DNA of 64,000 nucleotides. It comes from an uncultured Lachnospiraceae bacterium. Its GTDB lineage: Bacteria > Bacillota > Clostridia > Lachnospirales > Lachnospiraceae. Under the pieces are notes generated by a model, which saw nothing but the letters and a program-made list of their open reading frames with translations, was not told where the DNA came from and did no database searches. How positions within the stretch are numbered: position 1 is the stretch's first letter; every line of letters starts with the position of its first letter. Made by a program: the position numbers and the translations under genes. Shown here one piece after another: positions 45,401 to 53,815 of the stretch. Location of the stretch: the NCBI GenBank assembly GCA_947632515.1, contig CANRPO010000015.1:1-64000 (forward strand). The letters run 5' to 3'.

Positions 45401-46300
45401 ATGGAACAGAAAGAAATGGACAAGATCATGGAGAAGGCGGAAGTCCTCATCGAGGCGCTCCCCTACATTCAGAAATTCAACAGAAAGATCATCGTTGTCA
45501 AATACGGCGGCAGCGCCATGAGCAATGAGGAATTGCAGAAGAATGTCATCAAGGACGTGACGCTCCTTAAGCTGGTAGGTTTCAAGCCGATCATCGTGCA
45601 CGGCGGCGGCAAGGAGATCAGCCGCTGGGTCGGCAGGGTCGGCAAAGAGGCTAAGTTCGTGAACGGTCTGCGTGTGACCGACGAGGAGACCATGGAGATC
45701 GCAGAGATGGTCCTTAACAAAGTCAACAAGAATCTGGTCAGAATGGTGGAGGAGCTGGGCGTCCGGGCTGTCGGCATCAGCGGCAAGGACGCGGGACTTT
45801 TACGGTGTACGAAGAAATGTCCTGACGGCGAGGACATCGGCTATGTGGGTGAGATCGTGGGCGTCGATCCGAAGGTGCTCTACGATCTTCTGGAAAAAGA
45901 CTTCCTGCCCATCGTAGCGCCGATCGGATTGGACGACGGGTTCATGACCTACAATATCAACGCGGACGACGCGGCCTGCGCCATCGCCAAGGCGGTGGGG
46001 GCGGACAAGCTGGTCTTCCTGACAGATATAGAAGGACTGTATAAGGACATCAACGACAAGTCCGGCTTTATCTCCCGGCTGACCGCGTCCCAGGCGGACG
46101 AGCTGATAGAGAGCGGCTGCATCGGCGGCGGGATGCTGCCGAAGCTGAATAACTGCACGGACGCCATCAGGGAGGGCGTCAACAGAGTCCATATCCTGGA
46201 CGGACGGATCGCGCACTGCTTACTCTTGGAGATCTTTACGGACAAAGGTATCGGCACGGCGATCATCGCGGACGCGGACAGGGCGATGCTCGGGGAATAG
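45401..46300 (+). CDS. argB: Acetylglutamate kinase
   Basis: ArgB phosphorylates N-acetylglutamate. From the ATG at 45401 the protein has 299 residues. The amino-acid kinase fold shows [23 protein letters not shown] and [12 protein letters not shown]. The N-terminal helix ([26 protein letters not shown]) is the arginine-sensitive type found in feedback-inhibited enzymes, so allosteric control by arginine is likely. It lies between argJ and argD. Confidence 0.96.
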   Translation: MEQKEMDKIMEKAEVLIEALPYIQKFNRKIIVVKYGGSAMSNEELQKNVIKDVTLLKLVGFKPIIVHGGGKEISRWVGRVGKEAKFVNGLRVTDEETMEIAEMVLNKVNKNLVRMVEELGVRAVGISGKDAGLLRCTKKCPDGEDIGYVGEIVGVDPKVLYDLLEKDFLPIVAPIGLDDGFMTYNINADDAACAIAKAVGADKLVFLTDIEGLYKDINDKSGFISRLTASQADELIESGCIGGGMLPKLNNCTDAIREGVNRVHILDGRIAHCLLLEIFTDKGIGTAIIADADRAMLGE

Positions 46301-46400
46301 AGCGGAGGACGCCGCCTGGAGGAGTCGGGAAACATGACGGATGTGCGGCATATCCGGGGACAATACAGTATGGCAATGCAGAGTGAAGGCGGGTAAGATC

Positions 46401-47612
46401 ATGAGTCAGACAATGCAGAATTATATCGACGAGGCGGAGCAGGCGCTCCTACACACCTACAACCGCTATCAGGTGGTCTTTGAGAAGGGCGAGGGCGTGT
46501 ACCTCTATGACATGGACGGCAGGCGGTACTTGGATTTTGTGGCGGGTATCGCGGTGTTTGCCTTGGGGTATCATAATGAAGAGTACAACGACGCTTTGAA
46601 GGGGCAGATCGATAAGATCATTCACACCTCCAACTACTATTACAACGTGCCCGCGATCGAGGCGGCGAAGAAACTGAAAGCCGTGTCGGGCATGGACCGG
46701 GTGTTCTTTACCAACAGCGGCGCTGAGGCGGTGGAGGGCGCGATCAAGACGGCGAGGAAATACGCCTATCTGAAAGACGGCAGAACGGATCACGAGATCA
46801 TCGCCATGAACCACTCTTTCCACGGAAGGACGATGGGCGCGCTGTCGGTGACGGGCAATCCCCATTATCGGGAGGCCTTTGAGCCGATGATCGGTCATGT
46901 CAGGTTTGCCGATCTGAATGATTTCGACAGCGTGATGCGGCAGGTGACGGACAGAACCTGCGCCATCCTCTTTGAGACGGTGCAGGGCGAGGGCGGCATC
47001 TATCCGGCGACGGAGGATTTTATGCGCAAGGTGCGCGCGCTCTGCGACGAGAGGGACATTCTCATGATTCTGGACGAGATCCAGTGCGGCATGGGGCGCA
47101 CCGGAGAGATGTTCGCGTGGCAGAGGTACGGTGTGAAACCCGATGTGATGACGGTGGCGAAAGCGCTGGGCTGCGGCGTGCCCGTGGGCGCTTTCCTGAT
47201 GACGGAGAAAGTGGGCGCGAACTCCTTAAAAGCGGGCGATCACGGCACTACCTACGGCGGCAATCCGCTGGCCTGCGCCGCAGCCTGCAAAGTGCTTGCA
47301 ATATATGAAGAACAGGGAATATTGGATCATGTGAAGGAGATCGGCGGTTATCTGCAGGACTGCCTCGACAAGATAGCGGCGGAATTTGACTGCGTGGAGA
47401 CGAGGCGCGGGGTCGGTCTGATGCAGGGATTGGTGTTCGACAGGCCCGTGGGGGACATCATCACGAAAGCGCTGGATAAGGGGCTTGTGCTGATCAACGC
47501 GGGGACGAATATCATCAGGTTCGTGCCGCCGCTTGTGATCGACAGAGGCAACGTAGACGATATGATCGCGATCCTCAGGGAGAGCATACGGGAAGTGTGC
47601 TGCGGTCGGTAA
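46401..47612 (+). CDS. argD: Acetylornithine aminotransferase
   Basis: ArgD makes N-acetylornithine from the semialdehyde using glutamate and PLP. The start MSQTMQNYIDEAEQALLHTYNRY at 46401 gives 403 residues. The class-III transaminase features are VFFTNSGAEAVEGAIKTARK, LILDEIQCGMGRTG-like sequence (MILDEIQCGMGRTGE) and the PLP lysine in TVAKALGCGVPVGA. The argC and argF genes are not in this window. Confidence 0.95.
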   Translation: MSQTMQNYIDEAEQALLHTYNRYQVVFEKGEGVYLYDMDGRRYLDFVAGIAVFALGYHNEEYNDALKGQIDKIIHTSNYYYNVPAIEAAKKLKAVSGMDRVFFTNSGAEAVEGAIKTARKYAYLKDGRTDHEIIAMNHSFHGRTMGALSVTGNPHYREAFEPMIGHVRFADLNDFDSVMRQVTDRTCAILFETVQGEGGIYPATEDFMRKVRALCDERDILMILDEIQCGMGRTGEMFAWQRYGVKPDVMTVAKALGCGVPVGAFLMTEKVGANSLKAGDHGTTYGGNPLACAAACKVLAIYEEQGILDHVKEIGGYLQDCLDKIAAEFDCVETRRGVGLMQGLVFDRPVGDIITKALDKGLVLINAGTNIIRFVPPLVIDRGNVDDMIAILRESIREVCCGR

Positions 47613-47636
47613 ACGGTACGGAATGGAACGGACGAC

Positions 47637-49196
47637 ATGAAAAAAAGATTGATTACGATCCTTGTGATCGCGCTCTGTCTGGGCGGCGTCTATGGAGTGG
47701 GAAGACTCGGCATCACGATGCGGCACAATAATGAGGAGAGCGCGGAGGAGGAAGACTCGCTCTTTGGCCACAGGGAGACACTGTATTTATGGTACGCGGA
47801 CGAGTCGCTGACGGACTATCTGAACAGCGTGGCGGTATCCTACAACGACTATCAGGATCAGGTGCGCGTCATACCGGTCTACACGCCGGGGCGGGAGTAT
47901 CTGGAGACGATCAACCAGGCCTCTCTGCACACGGACGAGGTGCCCGACATGTACATTGTCAGCAACGATTCGTTGGAGAAGGCATATCTGGCGGGGCTGG
48001 CCTCTCAGATCAGGACGCCGGAAGACGGGGCTCCCATGACGGAGGTCTTTCCTGAGACGGCGATCCGGGCGGTGACTTATCACGATAAGCAGATCGCCTA
48101 CCCTTTTTATTTTGAGACGAGCTGCTTTCTGTATAATGAAACATACATGAAGGACTGGGCCAGGGCGCAGATCGAGGCGGAAAACGACGCCGCCTTGGCC
48201 GAGGAGGCGCAGGCGCGGCTTGAGGACGGCGCGGACCCTGAGGAGAGCGCCGCAGCCGGAGAAGGGAATGCCTCGGCAGCCCGGACGGTTTCGGAGGAAG
48301 AAGTGGAAGAGCGGGTGGCGCAGGCGCTCCCGGAGACGATCGACGACATACTGGCTTTTGCGGACATGTACGACGCGCCGGAGCAGGTGGAGGCCGTCTT
48401 CAAGTGGGACGTGTCCGATATTTTCTACAACTACTTTTTCGTGGGAGATTCCATCGATGTGGGCGGTGAGGACGGCGATCAGGCAGACTCCATTCATATC
48501 TATACGGAGAATGCGATCCGCTGTCTGCGGGTGTACCAGAATCTGAATCAGTTCTTCTCCATCGACACCAAGGAGATCAGCTACGACGGCGTCCTGCAGG
48601 ATTTTATGGACGGCAAGATCCTGTACACGGTGGCGACCACAGACGCGCTCTCCAAGATCGAGGCGGCCGAGGAGGAAGGAAACTTTGCCTATGAGTACGG
48701 CATCTCCATGATGCCCGATGTGAGCGAAGATCTGCACAGCGCGTCGCTCTCCGTGACACAGTGTATGGTGGTGAACGGTTATTCCACGAAGAAGGATATG
48801 GCAAATGATTTCTGCGTGTATCTGACGGAGCATGCCACGGACACGCTCTATGCGAGGACGGGGAAACTGCCCGTCTGCGACAGCGGCGACACCTACAGCG
48901 ATCCCGACAAGGAGGCTTTCCTGCAGGAGTATATGTGCTCGATCCCCATGCCGAAGATGATCGAGACGAGCAACTTCTGGGTGGAGCTGGAGATCGCTTT
49001 CGCCAAGATCTGGGACGGGGAGGACGCCAACAGCGATTTGAAAGCGCTGTCCGAGAAGATCATGGCGCAGGTGACCGGGACGGCCTACGAGGAAGAGTAC
49101 ATTGACGTGCCGGTGGAAACCGAGGAAACGGATGAGGGCGAGTACGTGGACGAGGACGAGGAGCAGATAGAGGATGAGGGCGGGGAAACGCAGTAA
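47637..49196 (+). CDS. Orphan extracellular solute-binding protein
   Basis: The protein has 519 residues. The N-terminal hydrophobic stretch (about 4-24) has no lipobox, so it is likely a membrane anchor. The body resembles family 1 sugar- or peptide-binding proteins (TLYLWYADESLTDYLNSVA, then VPDMYIVSNDSLEKAYLAGLA and YPFYFETSCFLYNETYM). An acidic, Glu-rich linker around 180-225 and a very acidic C-terminus (VETEETDEGEYVDEDEEQIE) are unusual. No transporter permease or ATPase gene is near. The ligand is unknown. Confidence 0.75.
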   Translation: MKKRLITILVIALCLGGVYGVGRLGITMRHNNEESAEEEDSLFGHRETLYLWYADESLTDYLNSVAVSYNDYQDQVRVIPVYTPGREYLETINQASLHTDEVPDMYIVSNDSLEKAYLAGLASQIRTPEDGAPMTEVFPETAIRAVTYHDKQIAYPFYFETSCFLYNETYMKDWARAQIEAENDAALAEEAQARLEDGADPEESAAAGEGNASAARTVSEEEVEERVAQALPETIDDILAFADMYDAPEQVEAVFKWDVSDIFYNYFFVGDSIDVGGEDGDQADSIHIYTENAIRCLRVYQNLNQFFSIDTKEISYDGVLQDFMDGKILYTVATTDALSKIEAAEEEGNFAYEYGISMMPDVSEDLHSASLSVTQCMVVNGYSTKKDMANDFCVYLTEHATDTLYARTGKLPVCDSGDTYSDPDKEAFLQEYMCSIPMPKMIETSNFWVELEIAFAKIWDGEDANSDLKALSEKIMAQVTGTAYEEEYIDVPVETEETDEGEYVDEDEEQIEDEGGETQ

Positions 49197-49232
49197 AAGT
49201 CATGCGCATATTTCCCCATGAGACAGGACATG

Positions 49233-49268
49233 ATAAGACAAGGCCAAAAAGGTCTTGTCTTATTTTTT
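49233..49268 (+). terminator. Rho-independent terminator after the solute-binding protein
   Basis: ATAAGACAAGGCC and GGTCTTGTCTTAT form a 13-bp stem (one G-U) around five A, followed by a T-run. Outer arms GCATATTTCCC and GGGAAATATGC (about 49206 and 49271) can extend the structure. Confidence 0.88.
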
Positions 49269-49320
49269 GCAGGGAAATATGCGGCACGCGGTTTTCCTGC
49301 GCGGGGAAAGGAGCAATATC

Positions 49321-49752
49321 ATGTTTGGATTTATCATTGCACTGTTGTCGGGAGCGCTCATGAGCGTGCAGGGTGTGTTCAACACGCAGGTGACGAAGAC
49401 GTCGGGGATCTGGGTGGCAAATGCTTTCGTGCAGTTCACCGCCCTGTTGGTCTGTCTGGCAGCGTGGCTGGTGACGGACCGGTCGTCTTTCGGCGCGCTG
49501 TGGAAGGTGGAGCCGAAGTATATGCTCCTGGGAGGAGCGATCGGCGCTTTCATCACCTACACGGTCATCAAGGGGATGGAGATGCTGGGGCCTGCCAGAG
49601 CGGTCATGATCATCGTGATCTCTCAGCTGATCGTGGCGTACCTGATCGAGCTGTTCGGCATGTTCGGCGTGGAAAAGCAGCCGCTCAAGCTGCGCAAGAT
49701 CGTCGGTATGGGTGTGGCGATTGTGGGGGTCGTGGTCTTTAAGTGGGATTGA
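49321..49752 (+). CDS. YdcZ/DUF606-type small DMT transporter
   Basis: This membrane protein has 143 residues, with four or five helices covering most of its length (MFGFIIALLSGALMSVQGVFN, LLVCLAAWLV, YMLLGGAIGAFITYTVI, VMIIVISQLIVAYLIELF, IVGMGVAIVGVVVF). The start MFGFIIALLSG follows AAAGGAGCAATATC. Length and the SVQGVFNTQVTK block match YdcZ-type half-size members of the drug/metabolite superfamily, which usually act as dimers. Substrate unknown. Confidence 0.83.
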   Translation: MFGFIIALLSGALMSVQGVFNTQVTKTSGIWVANAFVQFTALLVCLAAWLVTDRSSFGALWKVEPKYMLLGGAIGAFITYTVIKGMEMLGPARAVMIIVISQLIVAYLIELFGMFGVEKQPLKLRKIVGMGVAIVGVVVFKWD

Positions 49753-49759
49753 GGTGTAG

Positions 49760-49795
49760 AAATTTCCAAATTTTTCATAAATATTTCGGAAATTT
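49760..49795. repeat. AT-rich inverted repeat before the comEA promoter
   Basis: AAATTTCC (49760-49767) and GGAAATTT (49788-49795) are perfect arms with a 20-nt AT-rich spacer. It ends 15 bp upstream of the -35 element and may be an operator. Confidence 0.4.
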
Positions 49796-49810
49796 TACGG
49801 AAAAATTAAG

Positions 49811-49839
49811 TAGACATGTCATCTGTTTTCATCTACAAT
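49811..49839 (+). promoter_or_regulatory. Promoter upstream of comEA (TAGACA-17-TACAAT)
   Basis: TAGACA at 49811-49816 and TACAAT at 49834-49839 have 17-bp spacing, about 60 bp before the comEA start. Confidence 0.6.
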
Positions 49840-49899
49840 GAGAATACAGTGCATGGCGGGAGCTTCCCGGAAGGACCGACGGGGTTCGGAAAGGAAACG

Positions 49900-50661
49900 A
49901 TGTACGAAAAAATGAAGAGAACGATATTGCTGTGTCTGATCGGCGCGCTGGCGTGCGGCTGCACCCGCAGAGAGCAGCTTGTGTTTCAGGATCGTTCCGC
50001 GTTTTCAGCGGAGGAGGCGGCGGAATCGGACGCCGCGGCTGTTGGCGGGGCGAAGGAAACGGCTGTCGGCGAGAGTTTGGCACAGGACGCAGCCTTGCCT
50101 GCGGTGCAGGCTGAGCGTGTCGAGACGTCTGCAGCGGATGCCGACAGGGTTCAGGCGGCGGAGGAGACGACGATTTATGTGCATGTCTGCGGAGCGGTGC
50201 AGGCTCCCGGCGTGTATGAACTGCCCGTGGGCAGCAGAGTCTACGAGGCAGTGCAGGCGGCGGACGGCTTTGCGGCGGATGCGGACACAGATTATGTAAA
50301 CCAGGCGCAGCGCCTTACAGACGGCGTGAAACTGATCATTCCCACGCTGGAGCAGACGCAGATGGCTGCGGAAGAGGCTGAGACGGCGTCCGTGGGCGGT
50401 ATCGTGGGCGAGGACGGTCCCACCGGCATAGGTGCCGGCGACGCGGCGGCCGAGGATTCTTCCGACGGCAGGATCAATATCAACACAGCCACGGAGGCGC
50501 AGTTGTGTCAGATTCCCGGCATCGGCAAAACCAGGGCGGCGGCGATTGTGGCTTACAGGCAGGAGAAGGGCGGCTTTGATTCTGTGGAGGACATCATGAA
50601 CGTGAGCGGGATCAAGGAAGGAACTTACGCGAAGATCAAGGACAGTATCAGAATAAATTAG
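49900..50661 (+). CDS. comEA: ComEA-like DNA-binding lipoprotein (SLBB plus helix-hairpin-helix)
   Basis: ComEA is the surface receptor that binds DNA during competence. From the ATG at 49900 the protein has 253 residues. The N-terminus ends in the lipobox-like LACGC, so it is probably lipid-anchored; Bacillus ComEA instead uses a membrane helix. An alanine- and glutamate-rich linker precedes an SLBB domain (about 90-140, VHVCGAVQAPGVYELPVGSR). The C-terminal 60 residues are a double helix-hairpin-helix domain with INTATEAQLCQIPGIGKTRA. A TTATGTAAAC decamer is at 50292-50301. Confidence 0.9.
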   Translation: MYEKMKRTILLCLIGALACGCTRREQLVFQDRSAFSAEEAAESDAAAVGGAKETAVGESLAQDAALPAVQAERVETSAADADRVQAAEETTIYVHVCGAVQAPGVYELPVGSRVYEAVQAADGFAADADTDYVNQAQRLTDGVKLIIPTLEQTQMAAEEAETASVGGIVGEDGPTGIGAGDAAAEDSSDGRININTATEAQLCQIPGIGKTRAAAIVAYRQEKGGFDSVEDIMNVSGIKEGTYAKIKDSIRIN

Positions 50662-50675
50662 GGGAATCGTGAGAG

Positions 50676-51362
50676 ATGGGGCAGAGGATTTTGGTGGTCG
50701 ACGATGAGAAGTCGATTGTGAAGGGAATACGTTTCAGCTTAGAGCAGGACGGCATGGAGGTTGACTGTGCGTACGACGGCGAGGAGGCGCTTGCGTTTGC
50801 GAGCCGAAACCGGTACGATATGATCCTTCTCGATGTGATGCTGCCTAAGATGTCGGGGTTTGAAGTCTGTCAGCAGATTCGGGAGTTTTCTGACACCCCC
50901 ATAGTGATGCTGACCGCAAAGGGCGACGACATGGACAAGATCTTGGGACTGGACTACGGGGCCGACGACTATATCACCAAGCCCTTCAATATTCTCGAGG
51001 TCAAGGCGCGCATCAAGGCCATCATCAGAAGAACGGCGCGGGGAAACGAGGAAAAAGAGCGTGTCCGCGTCGTGGAAAAGGGCGGTATGCGTCTGGACTG
51101 CGAGAGCAGACGGGTGTACATCGACGGCAGAGAGATCAATCTGACCGCCAAAGAGTTCGAGGTGCTGGAGCTCTTGATGAAGAATCCGGGCAAGGTCTAC
51201 AGCCGGGAGAAACTTCTGCAGCTTGTCTGGGGCAGCGACTACCCGGGCGACGTCAGAACGGTGGACGTACATATCAGAAGACTGCGCGAGAAGATCGAGA
51301 GCGTCCCCGGAGAGCCGGTCTATGTGCGGACTAAATGGGGTGTGGGCTATTACTTTGCTTAA
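50676..51362 (+). CDS. OmpR/PhoB family response regulator
   Basis: The protein has 228 residues. The receiver domain has the phosphoacceptor D53 in LLDVMLPKMSG, T80 in VMLTAKGDD and K102 in DDYITKPF. The C-terminal winged helix contains LTAKEFEVLELLMKNPGKVYSREKLL, then DVRTVDVHIRRLREKI. It starts 14 bp after comEA and its stop overlaps the kinase gene. The signal and target genes are unknown; the flanking comEA and comEC genes make a competence link possible. Confidence 0.93.
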   Translation: MGQRILVVDDEKSIVKGIRFSLEQDGMEVDCAYDGEEALAFASRNRYDMILLDVMLPKMSGFEVCQQIREFSDTPIVMLTAKGDDMDKILGLDYGADDYITKPFNILEVKARIKAIIRRTARGNEEKERVRVVEKGGMRLDCESRRVYIDGREINLTAKEFEVLELLMKNPGKVYSREKLLQLVWGSDYPGDVRTVDVHIRRLREKIESVPGEPVYVRTKWGVGYYFA

Positions 51363-52821
51363 GGATAAGATACATAAGATTATATTTCTGAGAAGTCTGA
51401 AAACGAGAATCTTTCTGATCCTGTTCATCGTCGGGTTGATTCCCTGTATCAGTATGCGCTATGCGATTCTGCAAAATTACGAGCAGCGGGCGGTCAATGT
51501 CAGAACTTCGGACATCACCACGCAGCTTAGGATTCTGGCAAATCACCTGATCACATATCATTATCTGCCGGACCCCTCCTCTGAGGTGATCAACGCGGAG
51601 CTGAATCAGCTTTCCGGCCTCTATGACGGGCGCGTTATGATCATCAACAGCGATCTGCGCGTCGTCAAGGACACCTACGGCATCAGCGAGAATAAGACCA
51701 TTATCTCCGAGGAGGTGGTGCGCTGCGCCAAGGGGGAGAGCGCCAGCAAGTACGACAGGGACAACGGCTATATCGAGATGACTGTGCCGATCACGGAGAC
51801 AGTCAGTTTCGGAAACGGCAGCGAGACGGAGAAAAGGGATCTGGTGCGGGGCGTCATGCTGGTCAGCGCCTCCACAGACACGATCAAGGCCACGACGGAT
51901 GCGCTGAGCAGACAGGCGCTGATCATTGAGGTGATCGTCATTCTGGCGAGTCTGATCCTCTCTGTTCTGGCGGCGCAGGTGTTGATACGCCCCTTCGAGA
52001 AGATCACGGAGGCGCTTGACAAGGCGCAGGAAGGTTATACCGACGATCCCATCTGTGTGACTGACTGTATCGAGACGGAGCACATCGGGGACGCTTTCAA
52101 CAGAGTGCTTGGCAGAATGAAAGTATTGGACGATTCCAGGCAGGAGTTTGTCTCCAACGTATCGCACGAGCTGAAGACGCCCATCACTTCCATGAAGGTG
52201 CTGGCGGATTCGCTGCTTGCGCAAAACGACGCGCCGATAGAAACGTACCGCGAATTTATGGAGGACATCGCGACGGAGATCGAGCGGGAGGATAAGATCA
52301 TCAACGATCTTCTGTCGCTTGTCAAGATGGACAGGACGGCGGCAGACTTAAATATCGCGGAAGTGGACGTCAATGTGCTGGTAGAGCTGATCATGCGCAG
52401 GCTGCGCCCCATCGCGCAGAAACGCGACGTGGAGCTGGTATATGAGAGTCTGCGTCCTGTGACGGCGGCGGTGGATGAAGTGAAGATCACGCTGGTCATA
52501 TCTAACCTTGTGGAAAATGCGATCAAGTACAACAGGGAGCACGGATGGGTCAAGGTCACGCTGGACGCGGACCATCAATTCTTTACCGTGGTGGTGGCGG
52601 ATTCCGGTATCGGTATTCCGGAGGAGTCTCTCGATCAGATCTACGAACGCTTTTATCGGGTTGACAAATCGCGCTCCAGGGAGATCGGCGGGACGGGGCT
52701 GGGACTTGCGATTGCCAAAAACGCGATCCTGATGCACAGAGGATCGATCCGTGTGGAGAGCAAAGTGGACGAGGGCACGACCTTTACGGTGAAAATACCG
52801 CTTTCCTATATTCCGATATGA
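51355..52821 (+). CDS. Sensor histidine kinase with sensor loop and HAMP domain
   Basis: Translation most likely starts at the TTG at 51355, overlapping the response-regulator stop by eight bases, with GGGGTGTGGG upstream. The protein has 488 residues. Membrane helices are at about 13-32 and 190-212, framing an outside sensor domain of about 150 residues. A HAMP region follows. The HisKA H271 is in SNVSHELKTPITSMKVL; the N-box is NLVENAIKYN and the G-boxes are DSGIGIPEE and GGTGLGLAI. It phosphorylates the regulator encoded just upstream. The overall plan resembles WalK/PhoR-type kinases. Confidence 0.92.
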   Translation: MLKDKIHKIIFLRSLKTRIFLILFIVGLIPCISMRYAILQNYEQRAVNVRTSDITTQLRILANHLITYHYLPDPSSEVINAELNQLSGLYDGRVMIINSDLRVVKDTYGISENKTIISEEVVRCAKGESASKYDRDNGYIEMTVPITETVSFGNGSETEKRDLVRGVMLVSASTDTIKATTDALSRQALIIEVIVILASLILSVLAAQVLIRPFEKITEALDKAQEGYTDDPICVTDCIETEHIGDAFNRVLGRMKVLDDSRQEFVSNVSHELKTPITSMKVLADSLLAQNDAPIETYREFMEDIATEIEREDKIINDLLSLVKMDRTAADLNIAEVDVNVLVELIMRRLRPIAQKRDVELVYESLRPVTAAVDEVKITLVISNLVENAIKYNREHGWVKVTLDADHQFFTVVVADSGIGIPEESLDQIYERFYRVDKSRSREIGGTGLGLAIAKNAILMHRGSIRVESKVDEGTTFTVKIPLSYIPI

Positions 52822-52851
52822 TCTGCAATGGCAGAGGAAAAGAGAGTGCGG

Positions 52852-53778
52852 ATGAGAAAAATCAAGACAATGCTGGGCTGCGCGCTGCTGCTCGCGCTGT
52901 TATGTACGGCGTGTACGGGCGGAAAACAGCCTGAGAGCGGAAAAGTGTATCACATATATTATGTAAACAATGAGGAGACCAAAAATCTCACGGTCGATTA
53001 CACCAGCGGGACGGAGGACACGGAGACGCTGTTGGAGGAACTGCTTGGACAGCTGGGGCAAATTCCGTCGAAGTTCGAGTATGAGGCTCCCCTGGCGGGT
53101 AGTTTTGCGCTGCTGGGGTATACCCTGGACAGCGGGCAGCTCACGCTGGATTTCGACGGGTACTATCGGGAGATGGATTCCATCAAGGAAGTACTCACGC
53201 GGGCGGCCATCGTCAGGACGCTGACGCAGATCCCGGGGATCGAGTATGTCTCCTTTACCGTGCAGGGAGAGCTTTTGACGGACAGTAACGGAGTTGCGGT
53301 CGGCACGATGTCGTCGGATCTGTTCATCGACAACGCGGGCAATGAGATCAACGCCTACGAACAGGTGAATCTTCATCTGTACTTTGCGAATGAGGACGGC
53401 ACGGGGCTGGTGGAGGAAAACCGCAGAAATGTGGTGTACAGCAGCAACATCGCCATGGAAAAGCTGGTGGTGGAAAAGCTGGTGGCCGGCCCGGAGGCGG
53501 AGGACGCCTACCCCACCATCAATCCGCAGACGAAGATCATCAGCGTGGCAGTGCGGGATGGAACATGTTATGTAAACCTAGATCAAACCTTTTTAAATCA
53601 GCCCTACAACGTGAGCGCGGAGGTGACGATCTATTCCATCACCAATTCTCTGGTGGAGCTGCCCAATGTCAACAGAGTGCAGATCTCCATCGGCGGTGAG
53701 ACAGATATTTCCTACCGCGAAAAATTCAGCTTAAGCGACGTCTATGAGCGGAATCTGGATCTGCTTGACACGCAGTGA
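52852..53778 (+). CDS. GerMN-domain lipoprotein
   Basis: I use the ATG at 52852, giving 308 residues; an earlier ATG at 52828 lacks a ribosome site. The signal peptide ends in the lipobox LLCTAC, so the mature protein is lipid-anchored. Two GerMN-type domains follow (about 40-150 and 165-290), with VTRAAIVRTLTQIPGIEYVSF-like sequence in the first (LTRAAIVRTLTQIPGIEYV) and YVNLDQTFLNQPYNVSAE in the second. GerMN domains occur in spore germination and cell-wall proteins. Two TTATGTAAAC decamers are within it. Its end overlaps the leader of comEC. Confidence 0.8.
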   Translation: MRKIKTMLGCALLLALLCTACTGGKQPESGKVYHIYYVNNEETKNLTVDYTSGTEDTETLLEELLGQLGQIPSKFEYEAPLAGSFALLGYTLDSGQLTLDFDGYYREMDSIKEVLTRAAIVRTLTQIPGIEYVSFTVQGELLTDSNGVAVGTMSSDLFIDNAGNEINAYEQVNLHLYFANEDGTGLVEENRRNVVYSSNIAMEKLVVEKLVAGPEAEDAYPTINPQTKIISVAVRDGTCYVNLDQTFLNQPYNVSAEVTIYSITNSLVELPNVNRVQISIGGETDISYREKFSLSDVYERNLDLLDTQ

Positions 53779-53815
53779 CGGAAACGGACGGTTGCGGGCT
53801 TATTATGGAGAAGAC

